The translations under genes and the position numbers were made by a program. Below, piece after piece: positions 11,082-23,909 of a DNA stretch of 64,000 nucleotides. The DNA is from Pterobdella sp. o SKG-2022 (taxonomy: Eukaryota; Annelida; Clitellata; Hirudinida; Piscicolidae), in contig OZ038326.1 in the NCBI GenBank assembly GCA_964035795.1, forward strand, positions 957,803 through 1,021,802. The letters are read 5' to 3'. The notes beneath the pieces were generated by a model. The model saw only the letters and a program-made list of their open reading frames with translations. It had not been told where the DNA came from and searched no databases. Positions within the stretch are counted from its first letter, which is position 1. Each line of letters begins with the position of its first letter.

Positions 11082-13573
11082 TTTGCAAAAAAATGTTTTG
11101 ATTTTATGGTTTTCAGGTTATATTTCCAAAAATAAATTGCACTTATTCAAACAAATAAATCTTATTTATTATATTCTAAAAATAAAACTTCAGTTGATTT
11201 TCTATTACAAAGCATTTAAAATCAAATATTCAAATGTAAATTTTCTCAAAGAATGCCAAATTGTTCATGCTTATAAACAAGCATGTAGAAGCAGTCGAAG
11301 TATGTCTGAATGTTAAAATAACTCTAATAGCCCCCGTTTTAACGCATGACCTAACAAACATTCCTTCTCAAACTGTGTACACAACTCAACTATATAAGAA
11401 TATATTAAAATTTTCAAAGACATTTTAATGCATTTTAATAACTAATTTCCAAAAAGTAGAGAATTTATTTAATATATAACACTTAAAACAACACTCGGTA
11501 TTAAATGCAAAAGTCAGTGTTTTCGATAAGATTAGCTTAAGAAGTCAGCATAAAACATAGCATTTTAATACTGTTATAACATAAAATTGTATTTTCACCT
11601 GATTTACATAAAGTATTAGATCTGATATTAATGCTTATATACGCGTTGAAGTAACCTTAAACAATCAATCAACCTACGACAATATGACAGAACGGTTCAC
11701 AAGTTTATTAAAACAGCAAGCTTCTTAACTACACAAATGTATCGGCTATCTTTGACAGAGTAAATTAAACCAACTTTAGTGGCTAGCCTGCTAGATTTTT
11801 CATTAGTTTAAGCTCATAACTGCACTCGAAACTCCCATATATGAAGTTAGTGTAAGCATTAGATTTGGCTTATATAAATGTAGCCTAGCTATTTTAATTA
11901 TCAGAAAATATCCTAGGTATTTTTATTTTATTGCTTTGTAAATATAATTTAGTTTTTCTCAATTAGCTCAAATGGAATGTTGTTTTCCATTCACATGCTA
12001 TCAAACTTGTAGAATTAGTGGATGAAACCAGTTAGTGTGTGGAAGAGTATATATTATGGTTATGTCCATTATAAAACATATTTATAAAATACGTTTTTCT
12101 TGAATCCAAACTTCGAGATAAAAAATTTAATTTCATTAAATTATTTCTTATTGACTTTTTTCAAAGTTTTTTTACTTAAAAGAATTAAATGCCCATATTG
12201 AAAGTTTTGATATATTTTGAAGTGTATATTTCTTGATTAAATCGTAAAAAAAATAAACATTTGTGAGTATACATGTGTGTGTGAGGTTATTTACGTATTG
12301 CTCGAGGTATATAAAGAAGAAAAAAAGCGTTTGAGATGCGTCTCAAATGAGTTTTGTTGAAAGATTTGTTGCGTTTTTTTAATGAAATTTTGATGATGAA
12401 CCGGTTTTTGTTGATTTTTCTTCTACTTATTTCTACAAGTGAGTCGGTTGAATTTGTATTACGACTGCAAATTTCTAGTATATGTTTATTAATTTTGAGG
12501 ATTTGGTTCTTGTGAAAATAAATGAAAATAAAAATTGATTTTTTTATCATAAAACTGTTAGCTTTGAATTGTTTTTTCGTGAATTCATTTTTCAAGCTAA
12601 ATACGTTTTAACCAAGAGAGACTGATGAGAAATCATAGATTAAATGAGAAATATATCTGCACGAAATCTGAAGACAATTTAATACCTCTGCAATAAAAAT
12701 GAGAATTGATTTAAATATATCTTTCAAATAGCAACAGCTATCCAAAGGAAGGAATGATGAAATAGATACAAAAACATAAAAATAGACAAAAATTTTTCTA
12801 AAAAAAAACTATAAAACCTTTAGTATAAAAAATAAAAAACTCAAAGAATGATAACATAAGAATCACTTCAAACATGTTTTCCAAATGAGAAATTTGAGCT
12901 ATAAAACACAGGTTGACTATTTGGTATTAATTTATTCCAAGGGATCCCAAAACTTTTTAGTCATGCGAATTTATAAGGGTATTTGTGGGGAAACATGCTG
13001 CTGATAAAAACTGATAAAACCTAAGAAAAAAAATGAGGTATTTATTATCACAAAATTTTTTTTTTATCATGACCCTCATGGTGTGGCGGTGTTTATACAC
13101 TCACTCCCCACTACATCATTCTTGCATGTTTCATTTAGGTTAATACTCCTATGAAGATATAGAACTACATTATGAACTGAACAAACCCTAAATCTCTGCA
13201 AAACCACAGACCCCACAACACCACCACTGCATCGAGCCCTAAAAAGATAACACGTGATTCATGTAGGCTGGTTTTTGGGCCATACTACGTATTTATATAT
13301 TTGATTGTTCTCGCAAACCCTATTAACGTCATCAACACAATGTTTCATGCCGGGTAATTAAGTTATTTCTGATTGCTTTTTAATTTTCATATTTAATGAT
13401 TTCATTATTGGAAAGCTCCATGTTTTTCTATGGAATAGTTTTCTAGCTATGCATCATAAATATTTTGGCCACATTGTCTTAACTATAATTAATTGCTTTG
13501 AGTCTTTGGGAGCATCAGAGTCGTAAAGAATATACACTTTTTATTTATTTTGAAAGTTTTTCCCATTTTGCAG
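11082..13573. other. AT-rich intergenic region, no supported gene
   Basis: No exon with convincing splice sites was recognised. The minus-strand frame 12287-12595 is a Lys/Ile/Phe-rich low-complexity frame. A G/C-richer patch near 13080-13340 contains short exon-like segments (for example after the acceptor 'aaaccacag' at 13201-13209), but no frame extends more than a few codons. No heat-shock element could be placed upstream of the chaperone gene. Confidence 0.4.
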
Positions 13574-15232
13574 AAAAAAACTTAGACTATTATCCACAAA
13601 ACCTTCAACCCAAAATGGGGCTGAAAAAATTTCCAGTGAATTTCATGAAATCTAATAAAAATCCTGAAATAAATTGGAAAATTAATTCAACGCCTCTATG
13701 AAACGCAGGATAAATGGCAATTGCTATTAATAAAAGCATTCATTTCAAATTTTTTCAGCTTCAAAGTTTTGTTATGGAATTATCTTGTACACAAAACATT
13801 TCTTACTTTTTTAAAACTCCTGGATGAAGCAGCTTTCCGGGACCTACATTATGTGAGTATGGTTTTTGATAAGTTCAGTCTTATCATAAACCACTAGGTT
13901 CCAGTCTCAGTTTTCATTTTTTAAAAATGAAAATCACGGTACCAAAATTTATGAATAATTAACACAACTGTAAACTTTTCAGTTTTTGATTTGAAAAAAA
14001 ACATGTTTGAACACTGCAAAAATCTTTTTGGCAGTAATTTTTTTTCAATTCACCGAAAAAATGCGAGCTAAAAAGCCTGAAAGCCCCATGCAATACATAT
14101 GGCATATAAAACACACTGAAATTCTTTTGGAGCACAAAAATATCAAAAAAGTAATAAGTGAACTTTCAATAAAACAACTCGGACACTTTAAGAAAGGTTA
14201 AATATTTTTCAAGAGCAGAGTTTTAAACAAAAAACCAAAAAAAGTAAAAAATATTTTAAAATTCACTTTTGAAAATATGCTAACATCAGCACTTGACAAA
14301 TGGCGCGCTTTTTAGAATTTGCCGCCCAATCGAACTTGAGTGATTGAGGCAGTACTGCACAGTTTTGAACACGACGTTTTTTTGATAACACCAGGTGTTT
14401 CAAATTTGATATGTATACACCCGTGTGTACCAGCTTTGAGGTTAAACAATAAATGAAAGAATAATAAAAAAATAAATAAATTAATAAATAAATACAAACA
14501 ATAAATACGGATTTATTGTTTAAAATTCACAAACTGATCAGATTCACATATTTTGGTGCTGCATAGAGTGAAAATTAAGTTTTGTCAACTCAATTATTAA
14601 ATTCAAGCAATAAAATGTATTTATAAATCAATTTTTCGATTTTACTACATTTTCAACTCAAAAATTTTTTAGTTCAAATTTTTATCTAAATTAACATTTA
14701 ATCAAAAATCAAGAACAATTAGGCATCTTAACACCCGCTCATCTCAGTGCAGTGTGTCTAGTGCTATAAAGATACACTTTTGGCGGGAAAACCACTAAAG
14801 AATTTTAAAAATTAATCTGAGAAATATAATTTTTATTGGAAATTTTCCACATGCTTTTATAAAGAATTTTAAGTTTGTATTGATATGCTTAATTAAATAC
14901 ATTTTTATATTTTTGGCTATTTTTCTAAGATCAAAGGCTTTTCTGTATTAATGGATATATTAAAAATAATTCAATTAATTTTCTTGTTTAATATCAAAAT
15001 GTTTTTAATTTTATTGAGTTTGAAAAAATATTGAAAAACCAAAAAAAATTTTTCCATTTTGAAGTTTTGTTCAAAATTGAAAAATTTTTTTGTGAAAAGT
15101 TTGGAATATTTACGCGAAAAAACATTGAGGGTAGATGCATGGAAACGTATGTCTGGAATCATGAAGGTGGCCTCTAGAAGACGAATATTAGAACTTCATT
15201 GGAAAATTAGAAAGGATGAAAATGAGGTTTTT
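13574..15232 (+). CDS. Exons of an unidentified gene (incomplete model)
   Basis: Three or four exon-like segments lie in a row. Segment 1 begins after 'cccattttgcag' at about 13574 and reads 'TKPSTQNGAEKIS'. It can splice in phase at 13642 to segment 2, starting near 13766, which reads 'LLWNYLVHKTFLTFLKLLDE' and 'AAFRDLHYV'. That splices at a GTATGG donor (near 13856) to segment 3 (about 14034-14199), reading 'FTEKMRAKKPESPMQYIWHI' and 'HKNIKKVISELSIKQLGHFK'. Segment 4 (about 15090-15224) reads 'REKTLRVDAWKRMSGIMKVA' and 'RRRILELHWKIRKDENE'; no in-phase junction from segment 3 was found, so an exon may be missing. Content is helical, Lys- and Leu-rich. I do not recognise the family. Start and end are unknown. 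Confidence 0.45.
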
Positions 15233-15440
15233 TTTAAGCGTGAAAGATATATGATAATAATTTTTAGAAAAATGCTCTTAGTATTAAGTTTATAGGAAAA
15301 ACTACGTATCCAACTAATTGAGTTTGAAGAAAGACACAAAAACTATATATAAAATATGATATATTAAAATTAATCTCAATAATCTTATGAAAAATCCCAT
15401 CCTACATTGAAACAATAAAAAAGCCATCTTTCAAAACCCC

Positions 15441-15596
15441 AAATTAATCATCATTATCCAGCATCCTCTCCCTCTCTTGTTTGAAGCTGAATAAACTTAA
15501 CGGTGGATGCATTAATGGATGACTTTTCCAATTAGCTTGAGAAATCAAGTGTTTTGGTGATGAGGATGACAAGTGTGAGAGTTTTATAAGCTTTGC
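15441..15596 (-). CDS. Candidate 3'-terminal exon, unidentified
   Basis: On the minus strand, an acceptor-like 'gagcgcag' is followed by an open stretch of about 51 codons with content unlike the AT-rich surroundings: 'LSHLSSSSPKHLISQANWKS', 'HPLMHPPLSLFSFKQERERM', then 'LDNDD' and TAA. The region is richer in G/C than its flanks, as the true exons here are. An open stretch upstream (16262 to about 16145, with 'SGRFSESLTPQRFP' before a GT) could be another exon, but the phases do not fit directly. Family not recognised. Confidence 0.35.
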
Positions 15597-15599
15597 TGC

Positions 15600-17135
15600 G
15601 CTCATTCATATGAAGTGTATAGCGATATGAAGAGGGGCGGGTTTTGTGGAAGGGTTTGGAGGGGGTGTGGTGTGTGGAAATGTGGTGTATGAGAGGATGA
15701 AATGTGTATGTAGGTAGGATGTAATTGGTTGTGTGTTTTAGAATATATTATATATAGAGTTGTATAAAATATGGTGGTTTAATGCATATTGGGTAGTGTT
15801 GTATGGGAAAAGGATGTGCCAGGTACATGAGGGTATATATGTGTTGGTGGATGTGAGTTGTTTAGTTGTATGGAGATTTTTGAAGATATTTTAACCTATT
15901 AGAAATATATTTATAGCTATTTTATAGTTTTGATCTAGAAAATGAGGTATGCTCCTCATAAAACTTTTAATTTTTCTATTTTTTTATAAAAATCCAAAAC
16001 TCAAAATACTAGCAAATAAAAAATTTAAGCGATCGACTCGAAAAAAATTTAAAAACCAATTTAAAAAGAGATTTATCTTTATTAGAAAAAAATGAAAACG
16101 AAGAAAAGAATAAAAAAAAACAGCAATAAACAAAAAATAAAAAAAAACCTGGAGAAAGCACTTAAGACAGACGGATAGAAAAGAGGATGGAAAGCGTTGT
16201 GGCGTCAAGGATTCGCTGAAGCGTCCTGATGCTTTTGACGTCACTGCCTCTTTCTCTCTCATGATGATTTATCCTTCAAGTTTTATTTGATTTTCAATCT
16301 ACTTCTCCTTTTATTTTGGTTTTTATTTTATTTTTTTTTTCGTGGAGCTTGGGGTTTTTATTATAGGCTTTGGGCTTTGTTTTGATTTGTTAGTTTAGTT
16401 TTTGTTTGCATGTTTTATTTTTTGCGTTTGAGGTTAGTTTTATACCATTTTGATTGTCTGGTTTTATAGATTTTAAAATTATTTCCTTGTTTTAGTTTGG
16501 ATTGAATGCTTTTTTTGGATGAATAATTTTGAAATGAGGAAGCAATTCAGAAGAAATTGAAGTTTAAAAAACAAAATAAGAAAAATTTTTGAAGTTCCAT
16601 AAATTTTAAATCCATTTCAAAATAATTTAACTCTCAAAAATAAACAATTTATTCATCAAAAATTGAATCTGGAGTTATTTATAAGGAAAAAATCGAGAAA
16701 ATTGACTCACTTTTTCACTCTTCTTTTAAAGCATATACTAAATTAATTTATCAATATTTGCATTTATTGTATTGTAAATAAATTATTGTATATTCAAAGA
16801 ATTTAAAATCAAACGTTTTTTGATTTATGCCCTGCGACTCTGCTTCAATTGTTTTCCCTTCCAATTCTCCTCTTTCTCAAGCTTATAAATTATTGAGTTT
16901 TCCGATCTACTTTGCGTCAATTTCTGTATTTTACACGTATCCCCTTTCGACTCTCATTAAATCAATTTGTTGAATAATTGGAAAAAAAATTTAAAAAGCC
17001 TTTTTTTGCTCATTTGCTTCGAGAGTTTGAAGTTTTTCTGAATGCCATTTTTCTTCCAGAAGTAATTGCCATTTAGAGTTAAATTTAGCAAGTAGGCCGC
17101 GTAAAATTATAAAATGCCTCTAACCATTTGAATTA
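15600..17135. other. Low-complexity intergenic DNA
   Basis: 15632-15665 is G-rich on the plus strand, with several G runs and then a GT-rich stretch to about 15860. 16300-16450 is T/G-rich. Beyond the possible minus-strand exon near 16145-16262, no gene was recognised. The segment ends where the duplicated block starts at 17136. Confidence 0.4.
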
Positions 17136-17283
17136 TTACTATAAAAAAACTAAAACAATCGTGAAGAGATATCTAGATATAATTGAAAAAGTATTGGTTT
17201 TTTAATTACAAATGGATAATTAAAAGTCTAAAAGTCAGTAATATCAGAAGACAATGGAATTTAATTGGGCTGACCAATTGCAG

Positions 17284-20200
17284 GCGTTTGCAAAGACATA
17301 CCGATCGGTTACTCAGAAAAAAAAGAAAAAACGCAAAAAAACCAACTCAGCATGATAAAAAATGAAGAAAAAACCGAGAAAAATGAGTCAAATGAAAATT
17401 TTTTCAGACTTAAAAAACTGAGAAAAAAAATTTTTGAAAAACTGACACAAACCTCCATAAATGAAAAGCGCAATAAAACAAAATGGAAAAAGTTTAATTG
17501 TCAAAATAACAACAACGACTCTGCATTATACAACCATTCCGATATCATCACAAGCTTTTTCAGAAATAAAAAGCTTAATTCAGCCCGTAAAAAACCTCCA
17601 AATGATAGCGTACAAAAGGCAGAAAATACAACTAAAAGAACCGTAAAGGCATCTAGTGTCGTTACAAGACTCACAGCTGCAACAAAATTTGTCACGGAAA
17701 AAACCAAACGAAAAGCTCAAGATTCTAAAATCAAATCAAAAAAACGTTCCATCAAATTTTTCAACTACATCAAAAAGCTCAGACCAAGCCATCATCCCCC
17801 ATCAAAAACCCCCAAGAACCATCCCAGACACCAACCACTATTCCACCCACCCCCAAATCACTACTTTCCCAAAAACTTCATCTCCCCATTCCGGGCTGGT
17901 AGGTTTGACTCCATGACCACTCTAGCCTGCTACACTGAACTTCTATCGCTACAATGTCAGTGGGATGAAGTGATCGTAGTTCCGTCAGCCCTCTATGGCC
18001 GCATGAACATCAACAGGTACGGAGTTCGTGTGGCTTTGTTTGATTATTTTTTTATGATGATTGTTTCCATTATTATTTTTATGATGATTTTTTCAATGAT
18101 TTTTTATGATTTATTTATAATTATATTTATTTTATTATGTTTGTTTTATCATTATTGTTTCCAGTTTATGAGAATGTGTTTTCTTTTTCATATATTTTTT
18201 CTTATGAATATTTTTAATTTATCATAATTTCGAAGTAATTTATCATAATTATTTTTAACTTATCATAATTTTTTTTTTATTATGAGTCAAAGTTGTATTA
18301 AAATTGTTTTCAATTTGGAGAGCTTCAGCAGAACACAATGCGATATCCCAAAGACGTGATCAACTCAAATTTCTTACGCCATTTATAAATCATTTTGTTT
18401 GTTCTTTTGTGGTTCTTGTTTGTATTTTTTTTTTGATGTTTTAAACATTTTAAATCGTTTATATTTTGATATTATCTTTTTTTTGCAATTTGTATTTCTA
18501 CTATTTCCATGTTGTTTATAATAAATCTTTCCAGCACATCTCTTCTTTTCTACCTGCATCGCAATCTTATAATAATAATCCTTAGTTTATTATTTGTTTT
18601 ATTTTGTTTGTTTTTGATTGGTTGCATCACTAGCTTACTGAAGCTCAGTGATGGGTTGATGAAAAAGTGGTTGGTACTGAAAGGAAAAAATGAAAGTTTT
18701 GATGGAAAAAGTATTTTGAAGCACCGTTAATCTGTATATCAGCAAAATTTCATCGGCCATAATTATATTTTAAAAAATCAATACAAAAAATTTAATTTTC
18801 TCGAATTTCATGGTCAAATTAGCGACATTTTGAATTTAAAGCAAAAAATAGCTTTGAAGGTAACTTTTATAAGATAAGAAGAATAATAGATTGGCCAGTT
18901 TAAAAGAAATAATGTTTGATTGATCGTTTGGCGTTGTTATTACATTTCACGACTCATTTGAACATCAGTAGATAGCTAACTTCATTCATTCATTCATTCA
19001 TTCATTCATTCATTCATTTTTATTCAATTTTCCAATCACTTATTGGAGCGTTTTTTTCTATCGTTAGTGCTTTAATGCTCAACTTTTTCTATTTAATTTA
19101 TTAAGCCAGTCGCTTATGAGTTATAAACAATCGGACGGATGTGCACTAATTTTACGAATGGTCTATTTTATCGATGCCTTTATAAATTGATGATTACATT
19201 GGAAGAATAAACAGAGTAAAAATATATAAATTTTGAGAAATAAATAAATAAGATCAGTGGGACGAGAAATTTTTTAAGCTTGGAATATTTGAAAAGTTTA
19301 TAAAGGACACAAAAGCTCTGTTGTTATAGAGTTATCATAAGAGCATTTTTGCTTTTGATGTTATTTATCTTTGAAAATTGCACTGAAAATAAACTTGGAA
19401 TCAAAATTAAATGATATCATGGGATAGATGGAGCATCAGAAAACAAAGAACAATTTTATTGACCTTTTATCGTCCGTTCATTAACCAAATAAAAAACACT
19501 CGGTGTAATTTGAAGGTTTGAAATATTTAAAATAAAGTTATACAACTTTTGAAGGAATTTTGAGATAATATGAAGATGCGAAAGCTTTCCTAGAGAACGT
19601 CTGCTTGAAACTGGTTTGGAGTTCTGCGCTACGTAAATTATGAATATAACAAAAATAATACAAAAAATAATAATAATAACAGCAAAAATAATTCTTTTAT
19701 AGGTTTATAGTAAATACTTTATAAGAGCCCTAAATAAAACCATTCTTCTTCCCGCTTAAAAGCACTAGCTTTGCTAACAATTCAATTTCTGAGGGAAGCA
19801 ATGGAGAGAAGGAAGGAGTTTGAAGCTTAATAAGAGAAAATATGTAGTAGATGTTTCAATTACCTAGCGAAAATGCTAGAAGGTTTTTAAAATATTGTTG
19901 TTGTTTTGATATTGATGCTCTGTTTTCAAAAGTATTGGAGGTGCGCTATCTATGTTGCCTAGATTACTTCATAGTTCTGTGGTTGAGTATGATGGCTTAG
20001 GACCGAGGCTTTGAATGGTGTGCTTCTATATCACCTTTTCAATGAGTTTTTCTTTTCTTATTTGATTCATTATATTTGTAGTTGAAGTGCAGATAAACAT
20101 CAAAAGTCTTTTATTGTATATCAGATTTGGATTTATGGAAGATAAAACAAGTGCCAAACGACCAGACGCGAAAACGAACCCCGACAATTGGTTCGCGCAG

Positions 20201-23200
20201 AATTGAGTGAGCTACAACAATAAAATCGCCATAGTAAATTTTAGAGAAGATATTCAGCGTGCTTAACCTTTGATTTACAATTAGTTTCAAAAACGGATAA
20301 AAGTAAATTTCCATACAGATGGGTAAACGGTTATGGATATTGGGCCGAAAGCAATGGATTCAGTGACCCTTTTAACAATAAATTGAGCAGCAAAATTGCC
20401 TTGATGCGAAAGCATCCATTGAAAAATTCTTTTTTTTTATTTGAAAATCAATTTAGCGTATTTTAATGTCTATTAAATGAAATATATTTGGGTAATATTT
20501 AAATTCTGGGTGATATTATGGTGTGTCGGTTTAGAATCTTAAACCAAGATTGGACCGTATTAATGTTATATTTCAAAAGTTATTGTATTGAATTTATAAT
20601 TTTTTATATGAGATAATTTGATTTTGAAGCTCTTGAAGTATAAATTTAATTAAGCTTGGGGTAGGAAGATTTTGATGGAATAGTTCTGGATCTTTTACAG
20701 CGAACTTCTAGAAATCACAGCACTTTTCATGACAAAAAAATAAAAATTTTAATTAATTTGAATAAAGTTTAAAATAATTTTTTAAAAACCCATATTAATT
20801 ATTTTTTGCAAGCAAAACTTACATTAAACCAAGTGAGAAAAATTGTGGATGTATTAGTTTTCATTGAAAACCTTCTTGCGTTTCTTCAGATGATAATGTG
20901 TACTTTCCATTTCCTTTTGTAATTGAATCACAATTCGAAGCTGATATAACTGCTTCATTCAATGTTCAATTTCTCAAAACTTGCATTTATGGACTGTAAC
21001 TATTTCATCAATAACGCGAGTAATTTTTAAAAATGAGGTTTGTATCAAAATTCATTTAATATATCAACTAAAAGTAACAAAAAAAAGCTAAAAGATTAAA
21101 AAATTATTTGAAAATAATAATTAAAAAAAAATATTAAATGAAATGATAAAAAAATCATATCTTACTCTTACTCTATAAATAAGCTTACTTTGAGCACCAA
21201 ATGGCTATCAAATGACTGTTGGTTGGTTTCCTGCTCTAATGCTTCCATTATTTTACTCGATTTTCTTTAATTCTTTATAATTATCGTTGTCTTTTTAGCT
21301 TTCAACCGATTGCTTAGTTATGTGTATAATTTTTAATGGGTTTGTCTTTTTAGATGAGGTTTTGTGGCAGGTTTTAACTTTTATTTCACAAATGATTCAA
21401 CTTTCAAACATATATAGAAATTATAAAGCACCGATCTTAACAAGACTTACCCAAACCCAAACTAACACTAATCATCACATGCCTCCACTATCAACACAAA
21501 CCTATAAGCACAACTCCACCTCTCCACTAATAATCCCCATATAACTATCACGCCCTCTTCTCTCTCAATCAGATGCATGCAACAGAACTTTGGCTTTTTG
21601 GGATGCGCGCAGGATGTAAGTTTCCACGTGGAAGGCCGGTGTGGTGGTAGAAGTTTTTGTTCCTTTAGAGTGATGGATGATTCTTTCTATGGACTGCCAC
21701 CGTGCCATGGAGATCTCAACTCATATCTGGAAGTACAACACTACTGCGCCAAGGGTCGGTAGATTGATTGGGTTTGATAAGTGTGAAACGAATCGTTTTG
21801 GGTTTGTATTACTTTCATATTTTTAGCATTGTTTCTATAAGGATTCAGTTATTGAACTGTAGTTGCAAAGATTTATCAGAAATGTAGTCGAAAATTGACT
21901 GACTACCATTTCAAAAATTCTAGGTTCATTTTTCTTCTTTATAAAATTGCTTAAGTATATGGAGTAAAACAGTTACAACTGATCTTTTAGTTTAGTAGTT
22001 AAAATAAAATAAAAAAATAAGTAAAAAAGCATGCGATGTTTCTTAAATGGTTTTTGTTCAAAATGTGAGCGTAAGACGTGAATTTCAAAAACATTGTTAA
22101 GGTCGAAATAACTCGACTTAAATGCCAAATATGTTGTATTTAAAACGTTTTATTGCAGTGCTGATCTCAACGGTAAAAGATTGCAAAAGAGTAAACGAAG
22201 TGTCTTACCATCTACCACACCACACCACCTACTTGGCGTCTCCTGCCTTTTCCAGATCATCCTACGAGAAGTACTGCCTCCAACAGTATTATGGAACCAG
22301 TAATACAAGCCCCAACACAAAAGAATCGGAAGATTTTATAAATATTCACGCAAATAAATCAAAAAGTATTTTAATTAAGGCCACTTTTGATTCATATGGC
22401 AAAAGTTTTTCTAATGATACGAACCCTTTTGATATAATTTCAGCAAATAAAGTGAAGTTTTTTAAATGGAGCTTAATTGCTCCCAAGGGTCAGCAAATTT
22501 CCGTAGTTTTAATTGAATTTAAAAGTCTTTCACCTACGTCAGCATCAAACAATTCTCATATGAGGCAAGAAAAGAAAAAACAGCATCAAAACGACTTCTG
22601 TGCGTTTAATTACTACGGCTTTGTGACTGAAAAAAAAGAAATATCAAGTCTTTTTTATGAGAAATTCAACGAGAAAAAGCTTTTAGTTGAAGGAAATATA
22701 TCTTATCTACAAAAACACCCAAACATCGGTCTTTTGTGCCAAAATGAACCCTTTGTTTACGAAAGTGCTTCGAACTTTTTAATGATTTTATTGAGAGACA
22801 ATCCTAGCGAGGAGACTGATAGAAGCAGCTTTTTAATACGTGTTGAAAGTGAGATTTGATTCTTAGCAATTTTATGTTGTGAATCTTTACATGATTGTTT
22901 GATTAGAGTTTTTACAAATTTTGAAATAATTATAAATTTCAACTCGCTTCAACTATACAAGCACGGCTTGTCGCTTTTGTTTTACTTCTTCTCCCATTAG
23001 AAATAATAGTTATAACAATCCGACTAAACAAACCCTCATTCAAAAACCATCCATAAACACTCGCACAACAGTCACCGGCTGCTTAGACGAAACTCCGCCG
23101 TATAATGGCTGGGTGGAGAGGGATGGAAAAAGCTTAAAAATGGGGTGTGATGGAATGGATTTTAAATGGGAGTTACTATGCGTTGATAATGAATGGACTG

Positions 23201-23909
23201 GAATGAGATGGGACTGTGATGAGCTTTTTCAAAAGTAACTTCTACGACTGATTTCGTTATCATCGTATTCAGTGCTTAAATGAACGTTTTGTATACTCAT
23301 TGTGGCATAGAATGTTTATTTAGAAAAAAGTAATAGTCAATTCTGTTGTTATAATGAAGTTTACCATTTCACTCAATTTTCAACTTCTTTGTAATTCTGT
23401 GTACATATTAAAGTTTTTGAAAATATTTTATTTGTAATAATATTTTCAGAAAATTAGAAAGCCAACCAGTTTTTAATTATGACTTCGAAAAGAGTTTGGA
23501 AGAAGAGAAAGAAAAAAAGGCTTTGTTATATGAAGGTCATCACTTTTGAAATTTTCGATTAAAAAACTAAATTTTGATTCAAACAATTACAGACGAATCC
23601 GTTAAGAACTTTGTGCTTTCATTAGGTTGGTGAAAAAAAATAAATTTCGAATTTGTAAAAAACTGGCAGCGGTGGGATTCGAACCCACGCCTCCGAGGAG
23701 ACTGGTGCCTTAAACCAGCGCCTTAGACCGCTCGGCCACGCTACCACCCCGCAATGATGCACTAATTGATATAGAATTTAATATTTCTAGGTGTTTTAAT
23801 TTTGGCTGCTCTCTCATCCTCAACTTCCATATGTTTTATGGTTTTTATCGTAAGAAAAGTTGTTATTTATAAAAGGTTATTTATTTCATTTTTAAAACCA
23901 TACGTTTAA
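17284..23909 (+). CDS. SUEL-lectin, CUB, sushi single-pass membrane protein
   Basis: Probably a cell-surface recognition or adhesion protein. Seven exons join in phase: 17284-18016, 21573-21754, 22159-22848, 23072-23234, 23450-23535, 23593-23625 and 23791-23909, about 667 codons from the first acceptor. After a Lys-rich region of about 200 residues comes a SUEL/galactose-binding lectin domain: 'LACYTELLSLQC', 'ALYGRMNINRC', 'FLGCAQDVSFHVEGRCGG' and the C-terminal hallmark 'GDLNSYLEVQHYC'. Next is a CUB-like domain with an insertion ('TYLASPAFSRSSYEKY', 'FFKWSLIAPKGQQISVV'), then a sushi-like module (four Cys from 'CLDETPPYNGW' to 'EWTGMRWDC'), an acidic coil and a TM helix ('GVLILAALSSSTSICFMVFI') followed by 'VRK'. 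A GTAAGA donor at 23850 could instead splice to another tail (for example 'KINGKPTPN' near 24030). No signal peptide was found, so a first exon must lie upstream of 17284. The SUEL+CUB+sushi order matches no named family that I know. Confidence 0.75.
18981..19018. repeat. (TTCA)n microsatellite, copy 1
   Basis: About nine tandem TTCA units in the large intron (18017-21572) of the SUEL gene. The same number of units appears in copy 2 at 53331-53368. The rest of this 3.5-kb intron is AT-rich with no gene recognised. Confidence 0.9.
23664..23745 (-). tRNA. tRNA-Leu (anticodon AAG), copy 1
   Basis: The minus strand reads an 82-nt gene that starts GGTAGCGTGGCCGAGCGG (A box) and ends with GGTTCGAATCC (B box) and CCGCTGCCA. 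The anticodon arm is CTGGT-TTAAGGC-ACCAG, giving anticodon AAG. The variable arm is long (class II, as expected for Leu), there is no intron, and the acceptor stem pairs. A run of six T follows directly downstream on the minus strand, a good RNA polymerase III terminator. The gene sits antisense inside intron 6 of the SUEL gene. Confidence 0.97.

Noticed and set aside
17183..17365. 60-codon basic frame at the start of the repeated block
   Set aside because: The frame that continues into the SUEL exon is different; this one overlaps it and has no partner.
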